Source: Mycolicibacterium diernhoferi
GTDB taxonomy: Bacteria; Actinomycetota; Actinomycetes; Mycobacteriales; Mycobacteriaceae
Direction: 5' to 3'
Assembly: GCF_019456655.1 (NCBI RefSeq)
Contig: NZ_CP080332.1
Coordinates: forward strand, 5,456,001-5,520,000
Length of the DNA stretch: 64,000 nucleotides
Shown one piece after another: positions 1-10,200 of this stretch. Each line of letters begins with the position of its first letter. Positions within the stretch are counted from its first letter, which is position 1. The translations under genes were made by a program, and so were the position numbers. A model generated the notes under the pieces. That model saw only the letters and a program-made list of their open reading frames with translations. It did not search any database and was not told where the DNA came from.

Positions 1-570
1 GGCCAACCGCCGCACCAGCTTGATCACCTGCTGGGTCTGCGCGACGCCGAGCGCGGCGGTGGGTTCGTCCAGCAGCACGACCTTGGAGTTCCACAGCACC
101 GATTTCGCGATGGCCACGGTCTGGCGCTGACCACCGGACAGGCTCGACACCGGTTGGCGCACGGACTTCACGGTCCGCACCGACAGCGAGGTCAGCGCCT
201 CCCGCGCCATCGTCTCCATCCGGGCCTCGTCCAGCAACCCGCGGTTCTTCAATTCCCTTCCCAGGAACATGTTCTCGACGATGTCCAGGTTGTCGCACAG
301 GGCCAGGTCCTGGTAGACGACCTCGACGCCGAGGGTTGCGACATCGTTGGGGCCACGCACCGTCACCGGCTCGCCCGCGAACAGATACGTACCCGTGTCG
401 ATGGGATGGATCCCGGCGATCGCCTTCACCAGCGTCGACTTCCCCGCGCCGTTGTCACCGACCAGCGCCGTCACCTGACCGGGGTAGACCCGGAAGTCGA
501 TATCGTGCAGCACGTGCACCACACCGAAACTCTTGTTGACGCCTCGTAATTCGAGGATCGGCGCGTCCAT
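1..570 (-). CDS. xylG: Sugar (xylose-type) ABC transporter ATP-binding protein, partial
   Basis: ATPase subunit that would power a periplasmic-type sugar importer at the membrane. The first 190 codons are visible; the gene runs off the left edge. Walker A (GDNGAGKS), the ABC signature (LSGGQRQ) and Walker B (VVLLDEPTAALG) can be read in order. The ATG overlaps the TGA of the binding-protein gene by one base (TGATG), so the two are translationally coupled. Family ATPases of sugar importers are usually about 250 residues (XylG/FrcA type) or about 500 (RbsA type), and the cut hides which form this is. The xylose assignment rests on the neighbouring xylA and xylB. Confidence 0.85.
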   Translation of the reverse strand, partial: MDAPILELRGVNKSFGVVHVLHDIDFRVYPGQVTALVGDNGAGKSTLVKAIAGIHPIDTGTYLFAGEPVTVRGPNDVATLGVEVVYQDLALCDNLDIVENMFLGRELKNRGLLDEARMETMAREALTSLSVRTVKSVRQPVSSLSGGQRQTVAIAKSVLWNSKVVLLDEPTAALGVAQTQQVIKLVRRLA

Positions 571-1637
571 CAGACGCCTGCGGCCGTGCACATCTCGGCG
601 AACGTCCCGGTGCACACCTCGTCCCGGGACTGCCCGCCGTCGTCGAGGACCACGTTGATGTTGTCCTTGGTGATCGACTTCGGTGTCAGCAGCACCGACG
701 GCACATCCCGGTCGCCGGTGTCGTCCCGCGAGGTCGCCGACGTCGCCGGCTGTTCACCGGCGGCGAGGGCGATCGCCACCTCGGCCAGCGCATTGGCCTC
801 CTCGGCCGCCGACTTGTACACCGACATGCACTGCGAGCCGGCCAGGATGTTCTGCAGCCCTTCGACCGTCGCGTCCTGACCGGTCACCGGGACCTGGCCT
901 GCGCGCCGGTTCTTCTCCAGGATCGAGATCACCGATCCGGCCAGCCCGTCGTTCGCCGCGTACACACCGTCGATGCGGCCGTCGGCCGCGGTGTAGAGCT
1001 GCTCGAAGATCGTCACGGCCTTGTCGTTGTCCCAATCCGGCACCGCCTGCTCACCGACATTGGTGATCGTCGGGGTCGCGTCGATCACCGAGTGTGCACC
1101 GTTGCTGAAGAGGGTGGCGTTGTTGTCGGTGGGAGAACCGTTGAGGAACACCACGTTCGCCGGCCGGTCGCCGAGGCAGGCCAGGAGACCCTCACCCTGC
1201 AGTTCGCCGACCTTGGTGTTGTCGAACGAGACGTAGACATCGGCGGAACCACCGAGGGTCAAGCGGTCGTAGTCGATGGTCTTGACGCCCTGCGCGGCGG
1301 CCTTCTGCTGGATGGAGGCCCCGCTGTCGGAATCGAGGTTGACGATCGCCAGCACCGTGACGCCGTCGGCGATCATGCCGTCGGCGATGGTGGCCATCGT
1401 GTCGGCGGACCCCTCGGCGTTCTGGATCGTGTACGGCACACCGGCATCCTTGAACGCCGCTTCCAGCGCCGGCCGGTCCTTCGTCTCCCACCGCACCGAG
1501 GATTTGGTGTCCGGCAGGATGACACCGATCTTTCCGCCCGCGGCGTCGGCCGACTCCGATGTGTTCGATCCACACGCCGTCAGGGTCAGGCCGACGCCGA
1601 CGACGGCGGTCACGAGCAGGGTGCTGGTGCGTTTCAT
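570..1637 (-). CDS. xylF: Xylose-type sugar-binding lipoprotein of ABC transporter
   Basis: Extracytoplasmic substrate-binding component, 355 residues. It opens with a lipoprotein signal (MKRTSTLLVTAV...) and a lipobox ending LTAC with Cys22, so it should be acylated and membrane-anchored. The mature part has the periplasmic-binding-protein type I fold signature starting KIGVILPDTKSSVRWETKDR, as in XylF/ChvE proteins. It is followed without a gap by the ATPase gene and preceded by xylA, consistent with a xylA-xylF-xylG(-xylH) unit. Xylose specificity is inferred from context. Confidence 0.85.
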   Translation of the reverse strand: MKRTSTLLVTAVVGVGLTLTACGSNTSESADAAGGKIGVILPDTKSSVRWETKDRPALEAAFKDAGVPYTIQNAEGSADTMATIADGMIADGVTVLAIVNLDSDSGASIQQKAAAQGVKTIDYDRLTLGGSADVYVSFDNTKVGELQGEGLLACLGDRPANVVFLNGSPTDNNATLFSNGAHSVIDATPTITNVGEQAVPDWDNDKAVTIFEQLYTAADGRIDGVYAANDGLAGSVISILEKNRRAGQVPVTGQDATVEGLQNILAGSQCMSVYKSAAEEANALAEVAIALAAGEQPATSATSRDDTGDRDVPSVLLTPKSITKDNINVVLDDGGQSRDEVCTGTFAEMCTAAGV

Positions 1638-1693
1638 GAGGTCCTCCGGGTGGTCGTCGTCTGAGTTTTTTGTTTCCGAGCCTGACTTATCAC

Positions 1694-1707
1694 GTGATGC
1701 AGATCAC
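1694..1707. promoter_or_regulatory. CRP-like cAMP receptor site between xylA and xylF
   Basis: GTGA-TGCAGA-TCAC is a perfect two-fold GTGA-N6-TCAC element. It closely resembles the mycobacterial CRP consensus TGTGANNTAGNTCACA. It sits at the xylA stop codon, 57 bases before the xylF start, so it could tune transporter expression separately from xylA. An overlapping 10-base palindrome (ATCACGTGAT, 1689-1698) precedes it. This is sequence resemblance only. Confidence 0.4.
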
Positions 1708-2924
1708 TACCGAGCGCCCAGCAGGTGCTCGATCGCCAATTGCTGCAGCGCCACGAAGCCACAGCCTCGGCCGCCGAAGTAGGCGGCGGCATCGAATTCC
1801 TCATAGGCGGACGGGTCCGCCAGCAGGTCCGCGTAGGTCTCGCCGGAGGCCAGCGTGGGCTCGCGGAGTTCGGCGACCTTCGCGGCCGCCATCGCCTCCT
1901 GCACCTCCGGATCGGCGCGGAACGCCGCGGCACGCTGACGCAGCAGCAGGTACATCCGCATGTTGGCCGCGGCCGACGCCCACACCCCGTCGCCGTCCTC
2001 GGTGCGACTCGGCTTGTAGTCGAAATGCCGCGGCCCGTCGTACGCGGGCCCACCACCGGGTCCGCCGTGCTCCAGCAGGTCGACCAACGCGAAGGCGTTG
2101 GCGAGATCGCCGTGCCCGAATACCAGATCCTGATCGAACTTGATCCCGCGCTGACCGTTGAGATCGATGTGGAAGAGCTTGCCGCTGTAGAGCGCCTGCG
2201 CGATGCCGTGCGTGAAGTTCAGGCCCGCCATCTGCTCGTGGCCGGTCTCGGGGTTCACCCCGACCATCTCCGGATGGGCCAGCGTGTCGATGAACGCCAG
2301 CGCATGCCCGACGGTCGGCAGCAGGATGTCCCCACGGGGTTCGTTGGGCTTGGGTTCGATCGCGAACCGGATCCCGATGCCCTGGTCGATCACGTATTGG
2401 CACAACAGATCCAACGCCTCGCGGTAGCGCTCCAGGGCGGCCTGGACGTCCTTGGCCGAGTCGTACTCGCTGCCTTCCCGGCCGCCCCACATCACGAAGG
2501 TCTCGGCGCCGAGTTCGGCGGCCAGGTCCAGGTTGCGCAGGACCTTGCGCAAGGCGAAGCGACGGACCGCGCGATCATTACTGGTGAATCCGCCGTCCTT
2601 GAAGACCGGCTGAGTGAACAGATTGGTGGTCACCATCGGTACGACCAGGCCCGTTGCGTGCAGCGCGGAGGTCAGCCGATCGATGGCCCGGCGCCGGTCG
2701 GCGTCCGAGCTGCCGAACGCGAAGAGGTCATCGTCGTGGAACGTCAGGCCGTAGGCGCCCAGTCCGGCGAGACGTTCCACCGCCTCGACCGCATCCAGCG
2801 CCGGCCGGGTCGCCACGCCGAACGGGTCGACCCCCTGCCAGCCGACCGTCCAGAGCCCGAACGAGAATTTGTCCGATGTGCGCGGCGTCAGCTCTTCGGT
2901 GACGCGGGTTTCCAGGACGGTCAT
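1707..2924 (-). CDS. xylA: Xylose isomerase
   Basis: Converts D-xylose to D-xylulose in the cytoplasm; a metal-dependent TIM-barrel enzyme. The 405 residues match actinobacterial xylose isomerases in length. Signature stretches are visible in order: TFHDDDL (catalytic His), [26 protein letters not shown] and the metal-binding [15 protein letters not shown] region. The ATG is preceded by GAGGAG at good spacing. It is the first gene of the leftward unit and is divergent from the ROK regulator, with an operator-like inverted repeat in the gap. Confidence 0.96.
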   Translation of the reverse strand: MTVLETRVTEELTPRTSDKFSFGLWTVGWQGVDPFGVATRPALDAVEAVERLAGLGAYGLTFHDDDLFAFGSSDADRRRAIDRLTSALHATGLVVPMVTTNLFTQPVFKDGGFTSNDRAVRRFALRKVLRNLDLAAELGAETFVMWGGREGSEYDSAKDVQAALERYREALDLLCQYVIDQGIGIRFAIEPKPNEPRGDILLPTVGHALAFIDTLAHPEMVGVNPETGHEQMAGLNFTHGIAQALYSGKLFHIDLNGQRGIKFDQDLVFGHGDLANAFALVDLLEHGGPGGGPAYDGPRHFDYKPSRTEDGDGVWASAAANMRMYLLLRQRAAAFRADPEVQEAMAAAKVAELREPTLASGETYADLLADPSAYEEFDAAAYFGGRGCGFVALQQLAIEHLLGAR

Positions 2925-2951
2925 GGTGCTCCTCGATGTCGTGCCTTACGC

Positions 2952-2976
2952 TTTTATTCTCCGTGCGAACATAAAA
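2952..2976. promoter_or_regulatory. Operator-like inverted repeat in xylA/xylR divergent promoter
   Basis: TTTTAT and ATAAAA form an inverted repeat with a 13-base spacer. It is a markedly AT-rich island in a GC-rich genome. It lies between the xylA start and the divergent ROK regulator, the expected position for a XylR-type operator controlling both directions. Binding is inferred from position and symmetry. Confidence 0.5.
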
Positions 2977-3013
2977 TGTGGCCCAGGCCACTGTCAAGGG
3001 TTCCGGCGACCGG

Positions 3014-4219
3014 ATGGAGTACCTGTTGAGAGAGTCGACGAGCAGCACCGACGACCCCCGGTCAGCCCGGGTCGGGACGAGCACCGACGATGTCCGGCGG
3101 CGAAACCTGTCCGGGGTGCTGACCCTGGTGCACCGGCACCGGCACCGAGCGCTGAGCCGCGCCGACCTGACCCGCCTGACCGGATTGTCCCGCTCCACCA
3201 CCAAGGACCTCGTCGAGGAACTCGTCGGTCGCCGACTGGTGGCCGAGTCGCCGGCCGCCGCGGTGACCCAGGTGGGGCGACCCAGCCCCATCGTGCGACC
3301 CGACGACCGAGTGTTGGCGGTGAGCGTCACCCCCGAGGTCGACGCCGTCACAGTGGGGTTGGTGTCGATGGGTGGCACAGTCATCGATGTCGTCCGCCAC
3401 CCCACCGATCGCGTGCCGACCGCGGCCGACACCGTGGCGATCGCGGCCGAGGAGATCGACCGGATCCGCGGCGCACTGCACGACGGGCAGGTGATCACCG
3501 CCGTCGGCGTCGCCGTGCCCGGGCTGGTGCACAGCCCGGAAGCCACCGTGCAGCTCGCACCCAACCTGGACTGGCATGATGTCAAGATCGGCCAGATGCT
3601 CAGTACGGCAACGGGTCTACCCTGCTACGCGGTCAACGATGCCAACGCCGGAGCGATCGCCGAGCACCTGTTCGGCAAGCATCACCAGCCCGATCATCTG
3701 ATCTACGTCAACGGTGGGCCCAGCGGTATCGGTGCCGGTTTCGTGGTCGCCGGTGACATGCTGGACGGGGTCGCCGGTTACGCGGGGGAACTCGGGCACA
3801 CCTACGTCGGGGGTGCCCAACGGTGCCATTGCGGCAGCGTCGGCTGCTTGGAGACCGAGGTCACGCAACCTCCGCTGGCGCGTCTGCTGGACCAGCTCGA
3901 TGGTGCCGGCGACCAACAACTTTCGCCGCCCGACCACGCCGAGCGCGATGTGTTGCACCGGCAGGCGCGGTGCCTGGCGATCGCGCTCGGGAACGCGATC
4001 AACATGCTCAACCCGGGACTGATCGTATTGGGCGGCTTCCTGCGGGTCTTTCCCGCCTACGCCGCGACCGTGCTGCACGACGAACTGGGCAGGCGAGCCA
4101 TGGCCGCGCCCCGGCGCCTGGTCCGGGTGACACCGGCCACGCTCGGCGCCGACACGCTGATCATCGGTGCCGCCGAGTCGGCCTTCGCCCCACTGCTCGC
4201 CGATCCGGGAAGGTTCTGA
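3014..4219 (+). CDS. xylR: ROK-family transcriptional regulator (xylose repressor type)
   Basis: Likely xylose-responsive repressor, about 401 residues. A winged-helix segment (roughly residues 20-75, including [23 protein letters not shown]) precedes a ROK/sugar-kinase-like domain. The ROK zinc motif is present as [10 protein letters not shown]. The start is uncertain: ATG 3014 has AAGGG upstream, TTG 3026 has a better placed GGAG, and GTG 2978 would abut the inverted repeat. It runs into xylB with one base between stop and start. Confidence 0.88.
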   Translation: MEYLLRESTSSTDDPRSARVGTSTDDVRRRNLSGVLTLVHRHRHRALSRADLTRLTGLSRSTTKDLVEELVGRRLVAESPAAAVTQVGRPSPIVRPDDRVLAVSVTPEVDAVTVGLVSMGGTVIDVVRHPTDRVPTAADTVAIAAEEIDRIRGALHDGQVITAVGVAVPGLVHSPEATVQLAPNLDWHDVKIGQMLSTATGLPCYAVNDANAGAIAEHLFGKHHQPDHLIYVNGGPSGIGAGFVVAGDMLDGVAGYAGELGHTYVGGAQRCHCGSVGCLETEVTQPPLARLLDQLDGAGDQQLSPPDHAERDVLHRQARCLAIALGNAINMLNPGLIVLGGFLRVFPAYAATVLHDELGRRAMAAPRRLVRVTPATLGADTLIIGAAESAFAPLLADPGRF

Positions 4220-4220
4220 C

Positions 4221-5615
4221 ATGGCGTTGGTCGCCGGAGTCGACTCATCCACCCAATCGTGCAAGATCGTGATCTGCGAGGCGGCCACGGGTGAGGTGGT
4301 GCGATCGGCGTGCACTCCACATCCGCACGCCACCGAGATCGACCCTGAGCATTGGTGGAATGCGTTGCAGCACACCATCGAAGCCGTCGATGGCATCGAC
4401 GATGTGGCCGCAGTGTCGATCGGGGCGCAGCAGCACGGCATGGTATGCCTGGGCCCGTCGGGCCGGGTGGTTCGGGATGCCCTGCTGTGGAACGACACGC
4501 GCTCCGCGGCAGCTGCCGGTCAGCTCGTCGACGAACTCGGGGGCCCCGCCGAGTGGGCCGCTCGCGTGGGCGTGGTCCCGGTGGCCTCGTTCACCGCGGC
4601 CAAACTGCGGTGGCTGGCCGACCACGAGCCGGACAATGCCGATGCGACACAGGCCGTCTGCCTGCCGCACGATTGGCTGACCTGGCGCCTGACCGGGTCT
4701 TCGCGGCTCACCGATCTGCGCACCGACCGCAGCGACGCCAGCGGTACCGGATACTTCTCGGCCGACAGCAGCAGCTATCAGCTCGATCTGCTGGAACTCG
4801 CCTTCCGCGGCAGGACCCCGGCGATACCGCAGGTGCTGGGCCCGCGGGACGTCGCGGGTGTGACGGCCGGCGGTGCGGTACTGGGGCCCGGCGCCGGCGA
4901 CAATGCCGCTGCCGCAATGGGATTGGCCGCAGAGCCCGGCGATTGCATCGTGTCGCTGGGGACATCGGGGGTGGTGAGTGCGGTCGGTCTGACGGCCCCG
5001 CATGATCCGGAGGGCATCGTCGCCGGCTTCGCCGACGCGACGGGTTGTCAGCTCCCGCTGGCCTGCACGCTCAACGGGGCCCCGGTGCTCGCCGCGGTCG
5101 CCGCGATGCTGGGCGTGGACTTCGAAAAGTTCGACCGCCTCGCGTTGTCGGCGCCGGCCGGGGCAGAGGGTCTGGTCCTGGTTCCCTACCTCGAGGGCGA
5201 GCGGTCGCCGAACCTCCCGAACGCTGCGGGTGCCCTGCACGGGATGACGACGCGAAACCTGAACCCGGCCAACATCGCCCGCGCCGCCGTGGAGGGGTTG
5301 CTCAGTTCGATGGCCTACTGCATCGGCAGGATCGGTGCGCAGGGCATCGCCGCCGAGCGCACCATCCTGGTGGGCGGCGGCGCGCGCTCGGTTGCGGTGC
5401 GGCGGATCGCCCCGGCGGTCTTCGGCACGGCGGTCGAAGTCCCCGAGCCCGCCGAGTACGTCGCCTTGGGCGCCGCCCGCCAGGCCGCCTGGGTGCTGTC
5501 CGGGCACGACCGGCCGCCGGCGTGGCGGCCGGCCACAGCCTCGACCTATCGGGCCGACCCGACGCCGGAGGTCGTCGAGCGGTATCTGGCCGCCCAGGAG
5601 TTGACGCTGCGCTGA
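4221..5615 (+). CDS. xylB: Xylulokinase
   Basis: Phosphorylates D-xylulose to xylulose 5-phosphate, feeding the pentose phosphate pathway. It is a FGGY-family kinase of 464 residues. The N-terminal phosphate-binding motif (VDSSTQSCK), the substrate-loop motif [10 protein letters not shown] and the C-domain SLGTSG motif are all visible. The ATG lies one base after the stop of the ROK regulator, so the two are co-transcribed. With xylA and the transporter this completes uptake and entry of xylose. Confidence 0.94.
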   Translation: MALVAGVDSSTQSCKIVICEAATGEVVRSACTPHPHATEIDPEHWWNALQHTIEAVDGIDDVAAVSIGAQQHGMVCLGPSGRVVRDALLWNDTRSAAAAGQLVDELGGPAEWAARVGVVPVASFTAAKLRWLADHEPDNADATQAVCLPHDWLTWRLTGSSRLTDLRTDRSDASGTGYFSADSSSYQLDLLELAFRGRTPAIPQVLGPRDVAGVTAGGAVLGPGAGDNAAAAMGLAAEPGDCIVSLGTSGVVSAVGLTAPHDPEGIVAGFADATGCQLPLACTLNGAPVLAAVAAMLGVDFEKFDRLALSAPAGAEGLVLVPYLEGERSPNLPNAAGALHGMTTRNLNPANIARAAVEGLLSSMAYCIGRIGAQGIAAERTILVGGGARSVAVRRIAPAVFGTAVEVPEPAEYVALGAARQAAWVLSGHDRPPAWRPATASTYRADPTPEVVERYLAAQELTLR

Positions 5616-5617
5616 AG

Positions 5618-6270
<653 letters not shown>

Positions 6271-6274
<4 letters not shown>

Positions 6275-7038
6275 GCGTTCACTCCTGCGTCGTCACGGAC
6301 GGTGCGCTTCTCGATGCGGACGTCCTGGGGTCCTGTCTCGACGATCCGCTGCACGAACACACCGGGCAGATGGATGCTCTCGGGGTCCAGCTCGCCGGGC
6401 TGCACCAGCCGTTCCACCTGGGCGATGGTCACCCGGCCGGCCATGCCCGCCAGCGGATTGAAGTTCATCGCGGTCTTGTCGAACACCAGGTTGCCCTGGG
6501 TGTCGCCGACCGCGGCGTGCACCAGCGCGTAGTCGGCCCGGATACCGGTCTCCAGGACGTAGCGCCGGCCGTCGAACTCGCGCGTCTCCTTGGGGGGCGA
6601 GGCGATCGCGACCGACCCGTCCGCGGCGTAGCGCCAGGGCAGTCCACCGTCGGCCACCGGCGTGCCGACCCCGGCCGGGGTGTAGAACGCCGGGATGCCC
6701 GCACCGCCGGCGCGCAACCGTTCGGCCAGGGTGCCCTGCGGGGTCAGTTCGACCTCCAACTCGCCGGACAGGTACTGCCGGGCGAATTCCTTGTTCTCGC
6801 CGACATAGGAGGCCGTCACCCGGCGGATGCGCCCGAGACCGAGCAGCACACCCAGCCCGACACCATCCACGCCGCAGTTGTTGGAGTAGACCTCCAGGTT
6901 GTCCACGCCCGATTCGGCCAATGCCTCGATGAGTGCATCGGGTATGCCGCACAGCCCGAAACCACCCACTGCGAGGGAGGACCCGCTCGCGATGTCGGCG
7001 ACGGCCTCGTGGACGTCCTTGACCTGCTTACTGGACAT
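6271..7038 (-). CDS. scoA: Succinyl-CoA:3-ketoacid CoA transferase subunit A
   Basis: Alpha subunit partner of scoB, about 255 residues. The glycine-rich CoA-site region [16 protein letters not shown] is near the N terminus. ATG 7038 was chosen because the family starts just before this conserved helix and AGGAAG lies upstream; an in-frame extension reaches 7083. It is divergent from the IclR regulator, and the shared 199-base gap contains inverted repeats. Confidence 0.92.
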
Positions 7039-7084
7039 CAGCGTGACAACTTCCTGTTGTGTTCCGGTCAGATTGGGTGGCACT

Positions 7085-7103
7085 GCGTTCGCTCACCGAA
7101 CGC
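7085..7103. promoter_or_regulatory. Perfect inverted repeat, probable IclR operator
   Basis: GCGTTCG-CTCAC-CGAACGC is a perfect 7-base inverted repeat upstream of scoA. The half-site GTTCG recurs at 7164-7168 and 7177-7181 (GGTTCGCGAAATTGTTCGC region), with an inner TTCGCGAA palindrome at 7166-7173. These repeats fill the divergent scoA/IclR gap, where an IclR protein would bind. Assignment is by position. Confidence 0.45.
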
Positions 7104-7237
7104 GGCCGCCATGCCCCACCAGAACACCATCTTGCTGCTGTTATTCACAAGGTTTAGGTGGGCGGTTCGCGAAATTGTTCGCTCGGCGGGACGGCCTGAC
7201 CCCTCGACGTCCATTCAGTGGACGCTATCGTCTAGCC

Positions 7238-8011
7238 ATGGCCGAGATCGAAGCGGGCACCCCGGTGATCACCCGGGTGGCCGCCATCCTGCGCGCGGTG
7301 GGCCGTGAACGCGGCGGGGCGACCACCACCGCGATCGCCCGCAGCACCGACATCCCCCGGGCCACCGCACACCGGATGCTCACCGCCCTGGCCGAGCAGG
7401 GCCTGATCGACCGGGAGCCCGCCACCGGACTGTGGTTCCTCGGCCCGGAGATCTATCTGCTCGGGTCGGTGTCCACCAGCCGGTACGACGCGGCACCGGT
7501 CGCCGACGATCTGCTGCGCGGGCTCGCCGATGACACCGGGGAGAGCGCCTTCCTGTCCGCGCGACGTGGTTGGGAAACGGTGTGCGTGTCCGCCGTCGAG
7601 GGCAGCTTCCCGCTGCGGTCGCACGTGCTTTACCCGGGCAGCCGGTTCCCGCTCGGGATCGCCTCGGCCGGACTGGTGGTACTCGCACATCTGCCGGACT
7701 CCGAGAGTGACGAGCACCTGCAGCGGAGCGCCCTGGAAAAGGAATGGGGCGCGGCGCATTCGCGCGCCGGCATCGAGGAACGCCTGCGCCGGACGCGGAT
7801 CGACGGCTACTCGCTGAATCCCGGCCTGTTGGTCGAGGGCAGCTGGGGTATCGGTGCGGCGGTGTTCGACGCGCTCGGACAACCGCAGTGGGCGCTGAGC
7901 CTGACCGGAGTCCAGGCGCGGATGGCCGGTGAGCGCACGGCACACCTCGGCGAGACACTGCTGCGCGCGGCCCACGAACTGACCCGCCGTCTCCGGCGCG
8001 GCGACCGGTAG
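7238..8011 (+). CDS. IclR-family transcriptional regulator
   Basis: 257-residue regulator. The N-terminal winged helix (about residues 10-70, TTTAIARSTDIPRATAHRMLTALAEQGLI) is followed by the IclR effector domain. It is divergent from scoAB and convergent, with one base between stops, with the 3-hydroxybutyrate dehydrogenase gene. The likely target is therefore the ketone-body genes. TATCGT ends six bases before the ATG and no Shine-Dalgarno is evident, suggesting a leaderless mRNA. The effector is unknown. Confidence 0.88.
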   Translation: MAEIEAGTPVITRVAAILRAVGRERGGATTTAIARSTDIPRATAHRMLTALAEQGLIDREPATGLWFLGPEIYLLGSVSTSRYDAAPVADDLLRGLADDTGESAFLSARRGWETVCVSAVEGSFPLRSHVLYPGSRFPLGIASAGLVVLAHLPDSESDEHLQRSALEKEWGAAHSRAGIEERLRRTRIDGYSLNPGLLVEGSWGIGAAVFDALGQPQWALSLTGVQARMAGERTAHLGETLLRAAHELTRRLRRGDR

Positions 8012-8012
8012 A

Positions 8013-8759
8013 TCACCGGGCGCTCCAGCCCCCGTCCATCGTGTACGAGGCACCGGTGACCATGCGCGCCGAGGACGAGGCCAGCCAGCCCACCAGCGAG
8101 GCCACCTCCTCGGGTTCCACCAGTGCCTTGATCGCGCTCTCCTTGAGCAGGACCTCCTCGACGACCTGTTGTTCGCCGATGCCGTGGGTGTGTGCCTGAT
8201 CGGCGATCTGCCTGTCCACCAGAGAAGTTCGCACGTACCCGGGGTTGACGCAGTTGCTGGTGACCCCGTGTGGCCCGCCTTCCAGGGCGGTCACCTTGGA
8301 GAGCCCTTCCAGGGCGTGTTTGGCGGTGACGTAGGCGACCTTGAACTCCGAGGCCCGCAATCCGTGCACCGACGACAGGTTGATGATCCGACCGAAGCCC
8401 TCGGCGTACATGTGCGGCAGCGCCGCGCGGATGAGCAGGAACGGGACCTCAACCATCAGCGTCAGCATCGCGCGGAACGCCTCCGGCGCGAAATCGGTGA
8501 TCGGTGCGACGCGTTGTATCCCGGCGTTGTTCACCAGGATGTCGTTGTACAGCACCAGTTCCTGCAACGCGGCCACATCGAGCAGGTCGACTGCCCATGC
8601 GGTTCCGCCGATCTCCTCGGCGAGCGCGGTCGCGCCGGCTTCGTCGCGGTCGGCGACGGTGACATGCACGCCGGCAGTGGCGAGTTCGCGCGCACAAGCG
8701 GCCCCGATACCGCCGGCTCCCCCGGTGACCAGGGCCGTCTTACCGGCGAGCCCGCTCAT
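8013..8759 (-). CDS. D-3-hydroxybutyrate dehydrogenase (SDR family)
   Basis: Oxidises 3-hydroxybutyrate to acetoacetate with NAD+; 248 residues. It has the Rossmann motif TGGAGGIG, the NNAG motif, the catalytic Ser in INLSSVHG, and YVTAK carrying the Tyr and Lys. The C-terminal region with GYVRTSLVDRQI and the long helical segment resembles bacterial 3-hydroxybutyrate dehydrogenases. It is coupled by an ATGA overlap to the upstream permease gene. Its product would feed ScoAB, which supports the assignment over a generic SDR. Confidence 0.85.
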   Translation of the reverse strand: MSGLAGKTALVTGGAGGIGAACARELATAGVHVTVADRDEAGATALAEEIGGTAWAVDLLDVAALQELVLYNDILVNNAGIQRVAPITDFAPEAFRAMLTLMVEVPFLLIRAALPHMYAEGFGRIINLSSVHGLRASEFKVAYVTAKHALEGLSKVTALEGGPHGVTSNCVNPGYVRTSLVDRQIADQAHTHGIGEQQVVEEVLLKESAIKALVEPEEVASLVGWLASSSARMVTGASYTMDGGWSAR

Positions 8760-10126
8760 GCGCCCGACGGTTCGCGCGAGAGTCTGGCGACGTCGCGGGC
8801 GTCGGCGTCGTCGAGGGTCTTGAGGTCGATGCCCACGGTCTCACGGCTGATCACCGCCCCCAACAGCGAGACACCGCAGGCGATGCCCAGGTAGACCGCG
8901 ATCGGCACCGACGAGTTGTAGTCGTCCAACAGCTTGACCGCGATGATGGGCGCCAGCGATCCGGCGACGATCGAGGTCACCTGATAGCCAAGGGAGACAC
9001 CGGAATAGCGCATCCGGGTGGGGAACATCTCCGACATGATCGCCGGCTGTGGCGCGTACATCATGGCGTGGATGACCAGGCCGATGGTCACCGAGGCGGT
9101 GACCACGACATAGTTGCCGCTGTTCATCATCGGGAAGGCGAAGAAACCCCAGGACGCGCCGAGCAGGGCCCCGGCGATATACACGGGTCGACGCCCGACG
9201 CCATCGGACAGGCGGCCGAAGAGCGGGATGGCCAGGAAGTGCACGGCGTGTGCCACCAGCAGGTACCAGAGGATGTCGCTGGTATCCGCGCCAACCTGCA
9301 CCTTCAGATACGTGATCGAGAAGGTGACCACCAGGTAGTACATGATGTTCTCGCCGAAGCGCATGCCCATGGCCGTGAGAACGCCACGGGGATAACGCTT
9401 CAGGACCTCGATCCCGCTGAACGAGCTCTCCTGGATGAGTTCGGCCTCCTGCTGCGCCTCCACGAAGATCGGAGCGTCGGTGACCTTGGTGCGGATGTAG
9501 TACCCGACCAGTACCACCACCGCCGACAGCCAGAACGCCACGCGCCAGCCCCAGGACAGGAAGGCGGCATCCGACAGCGTGGTGGTCAGCGCCAGCAGCA
9601 CGATGGTGGCGAGCAGATTGCCCGCGGGCACGCCGGCCTGCGGCCAGCTGGCCCAGAAGCCGCGGCTGCGGTTGGGGCTGTGCTCGGCGACCAGCAGCAC
9701 CGCCCCGCCCCACTCGCCGCCGACCGCGAATCCCTGGATGAACCGCAGGGTCACCAGCAATGCCGGCGCCCAGATGCCGATCTGACCGTAGGTGGGCAGG
9801 CAGCCCATCGCGAAGGTGGCCGCACCGACCAGCAGCAGCGAGAACTGCAGCAGTTTCTTGCGGCCGTACTTGTCGCCGAAGTGGCCGAACACGATGCCGC
9901 CGAGGGGGCGGGCGATGAAGCCGACCGCGTAGGTGACGAACGCCGCCAGGATCGCGTCGAGTTCACTGCCCGTCTGAGCGAAGAAGATCTTGCTGAACAC
10001 CAGCGTGGCCGCGGTGCCGTACAGGAAGAACTCGTACCACTCCACGACCGTGCCGGCCATGGAGGCGGCGACGACGCGCTTCAGACCGGTGGTGGTCTGG
10101 TCGGGACTGTGATCGGCAGCACACAT
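8756..10126 (-). CDS. MHS-type MFS transporter, probable 3-hydroxybutyrate/organic acid importer
   Basis: A 456-residue membrane permease of the metabolite:H+ symporter branch of the MFS. The start has the typical VVAASMAGTVVEWYEFFLYG, and loop 2-3 carries the signature GHFGDKYGRKK. About 12 membrane spans are expected. Co-translation with 3-hydroxybutyrate dehydrogenase makes 3-hydroxybutyrate or a related acid the likely cargo (inference). It is divergent from a LysR regulator. Confidence 0.85.
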   Translation of the reverse strand: MCAADHSPDQTTTGLKRVVAASMAGTVVEWYEFFLYGTAATLVFSKIFFAQTGSELDAILAAFVTYAVGFIARPLGGIVFGHFGDKYGRKKLLQFSLLLVGAATFAMGCLPTYGQIGIWAPALLVTLRFIQGFAVGGEWGGAVLLVAEHSPNRSRGFWASWPQAGVPAGNLLATIVLLALTTTLSDAAFLSWGWRVAFWLSAVVVLVGYYIRTKVTDAPIFVEAQQEAELIQESSFSGIEVLKRYPRGVLTAMGMRFGENIMYYLVVTFSITYLKVQVGADTSDILWYLLVAHAVHFLAIPLFGRLSDGVGRRPVYIAGALLGASWGFFAFPMMNSGNYVVVTASVTIGLVIHAMMYAPQPAIMSEMFPTRMRYSGVSLGYQVTSIVAGSLAPIIAVKLLDDYNSSVPIAVYLGIACGVSLLGAVISRETVGIDLKTLDDADARDVARLSREPSGA

Positions 10127-10170
10127 GAGGGTGAGTATTCATGCACGTCAAGATCGAAACAATGCCGAGA

Positions 10171-10199
10171 TCTGCAACCCGAGTCTGCAAAAATGCAGA
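10171..10199. promoter_or_regulatory. TCTGCA repeats, probable LysR operator
   Basis: TCTGCA occurs at 10171-10176 and again at 10184-10189, then its complement TGCAGA at 10194-10199. The last two form a perfect inverted repeat with an AAAA centre. The array fills the gap between the permease gene and the LysR gene and touches the LysR start codon, as expected of an autoregulatory site. Confidence 0.5.
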
Positions 10200-10200
10200 T

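Noticed and set aside
1725..3029. Long plus-strand open frame over xylA
   Set aside because: It is the antisense shadow of xylA; composition is odd and no family is recognisable.
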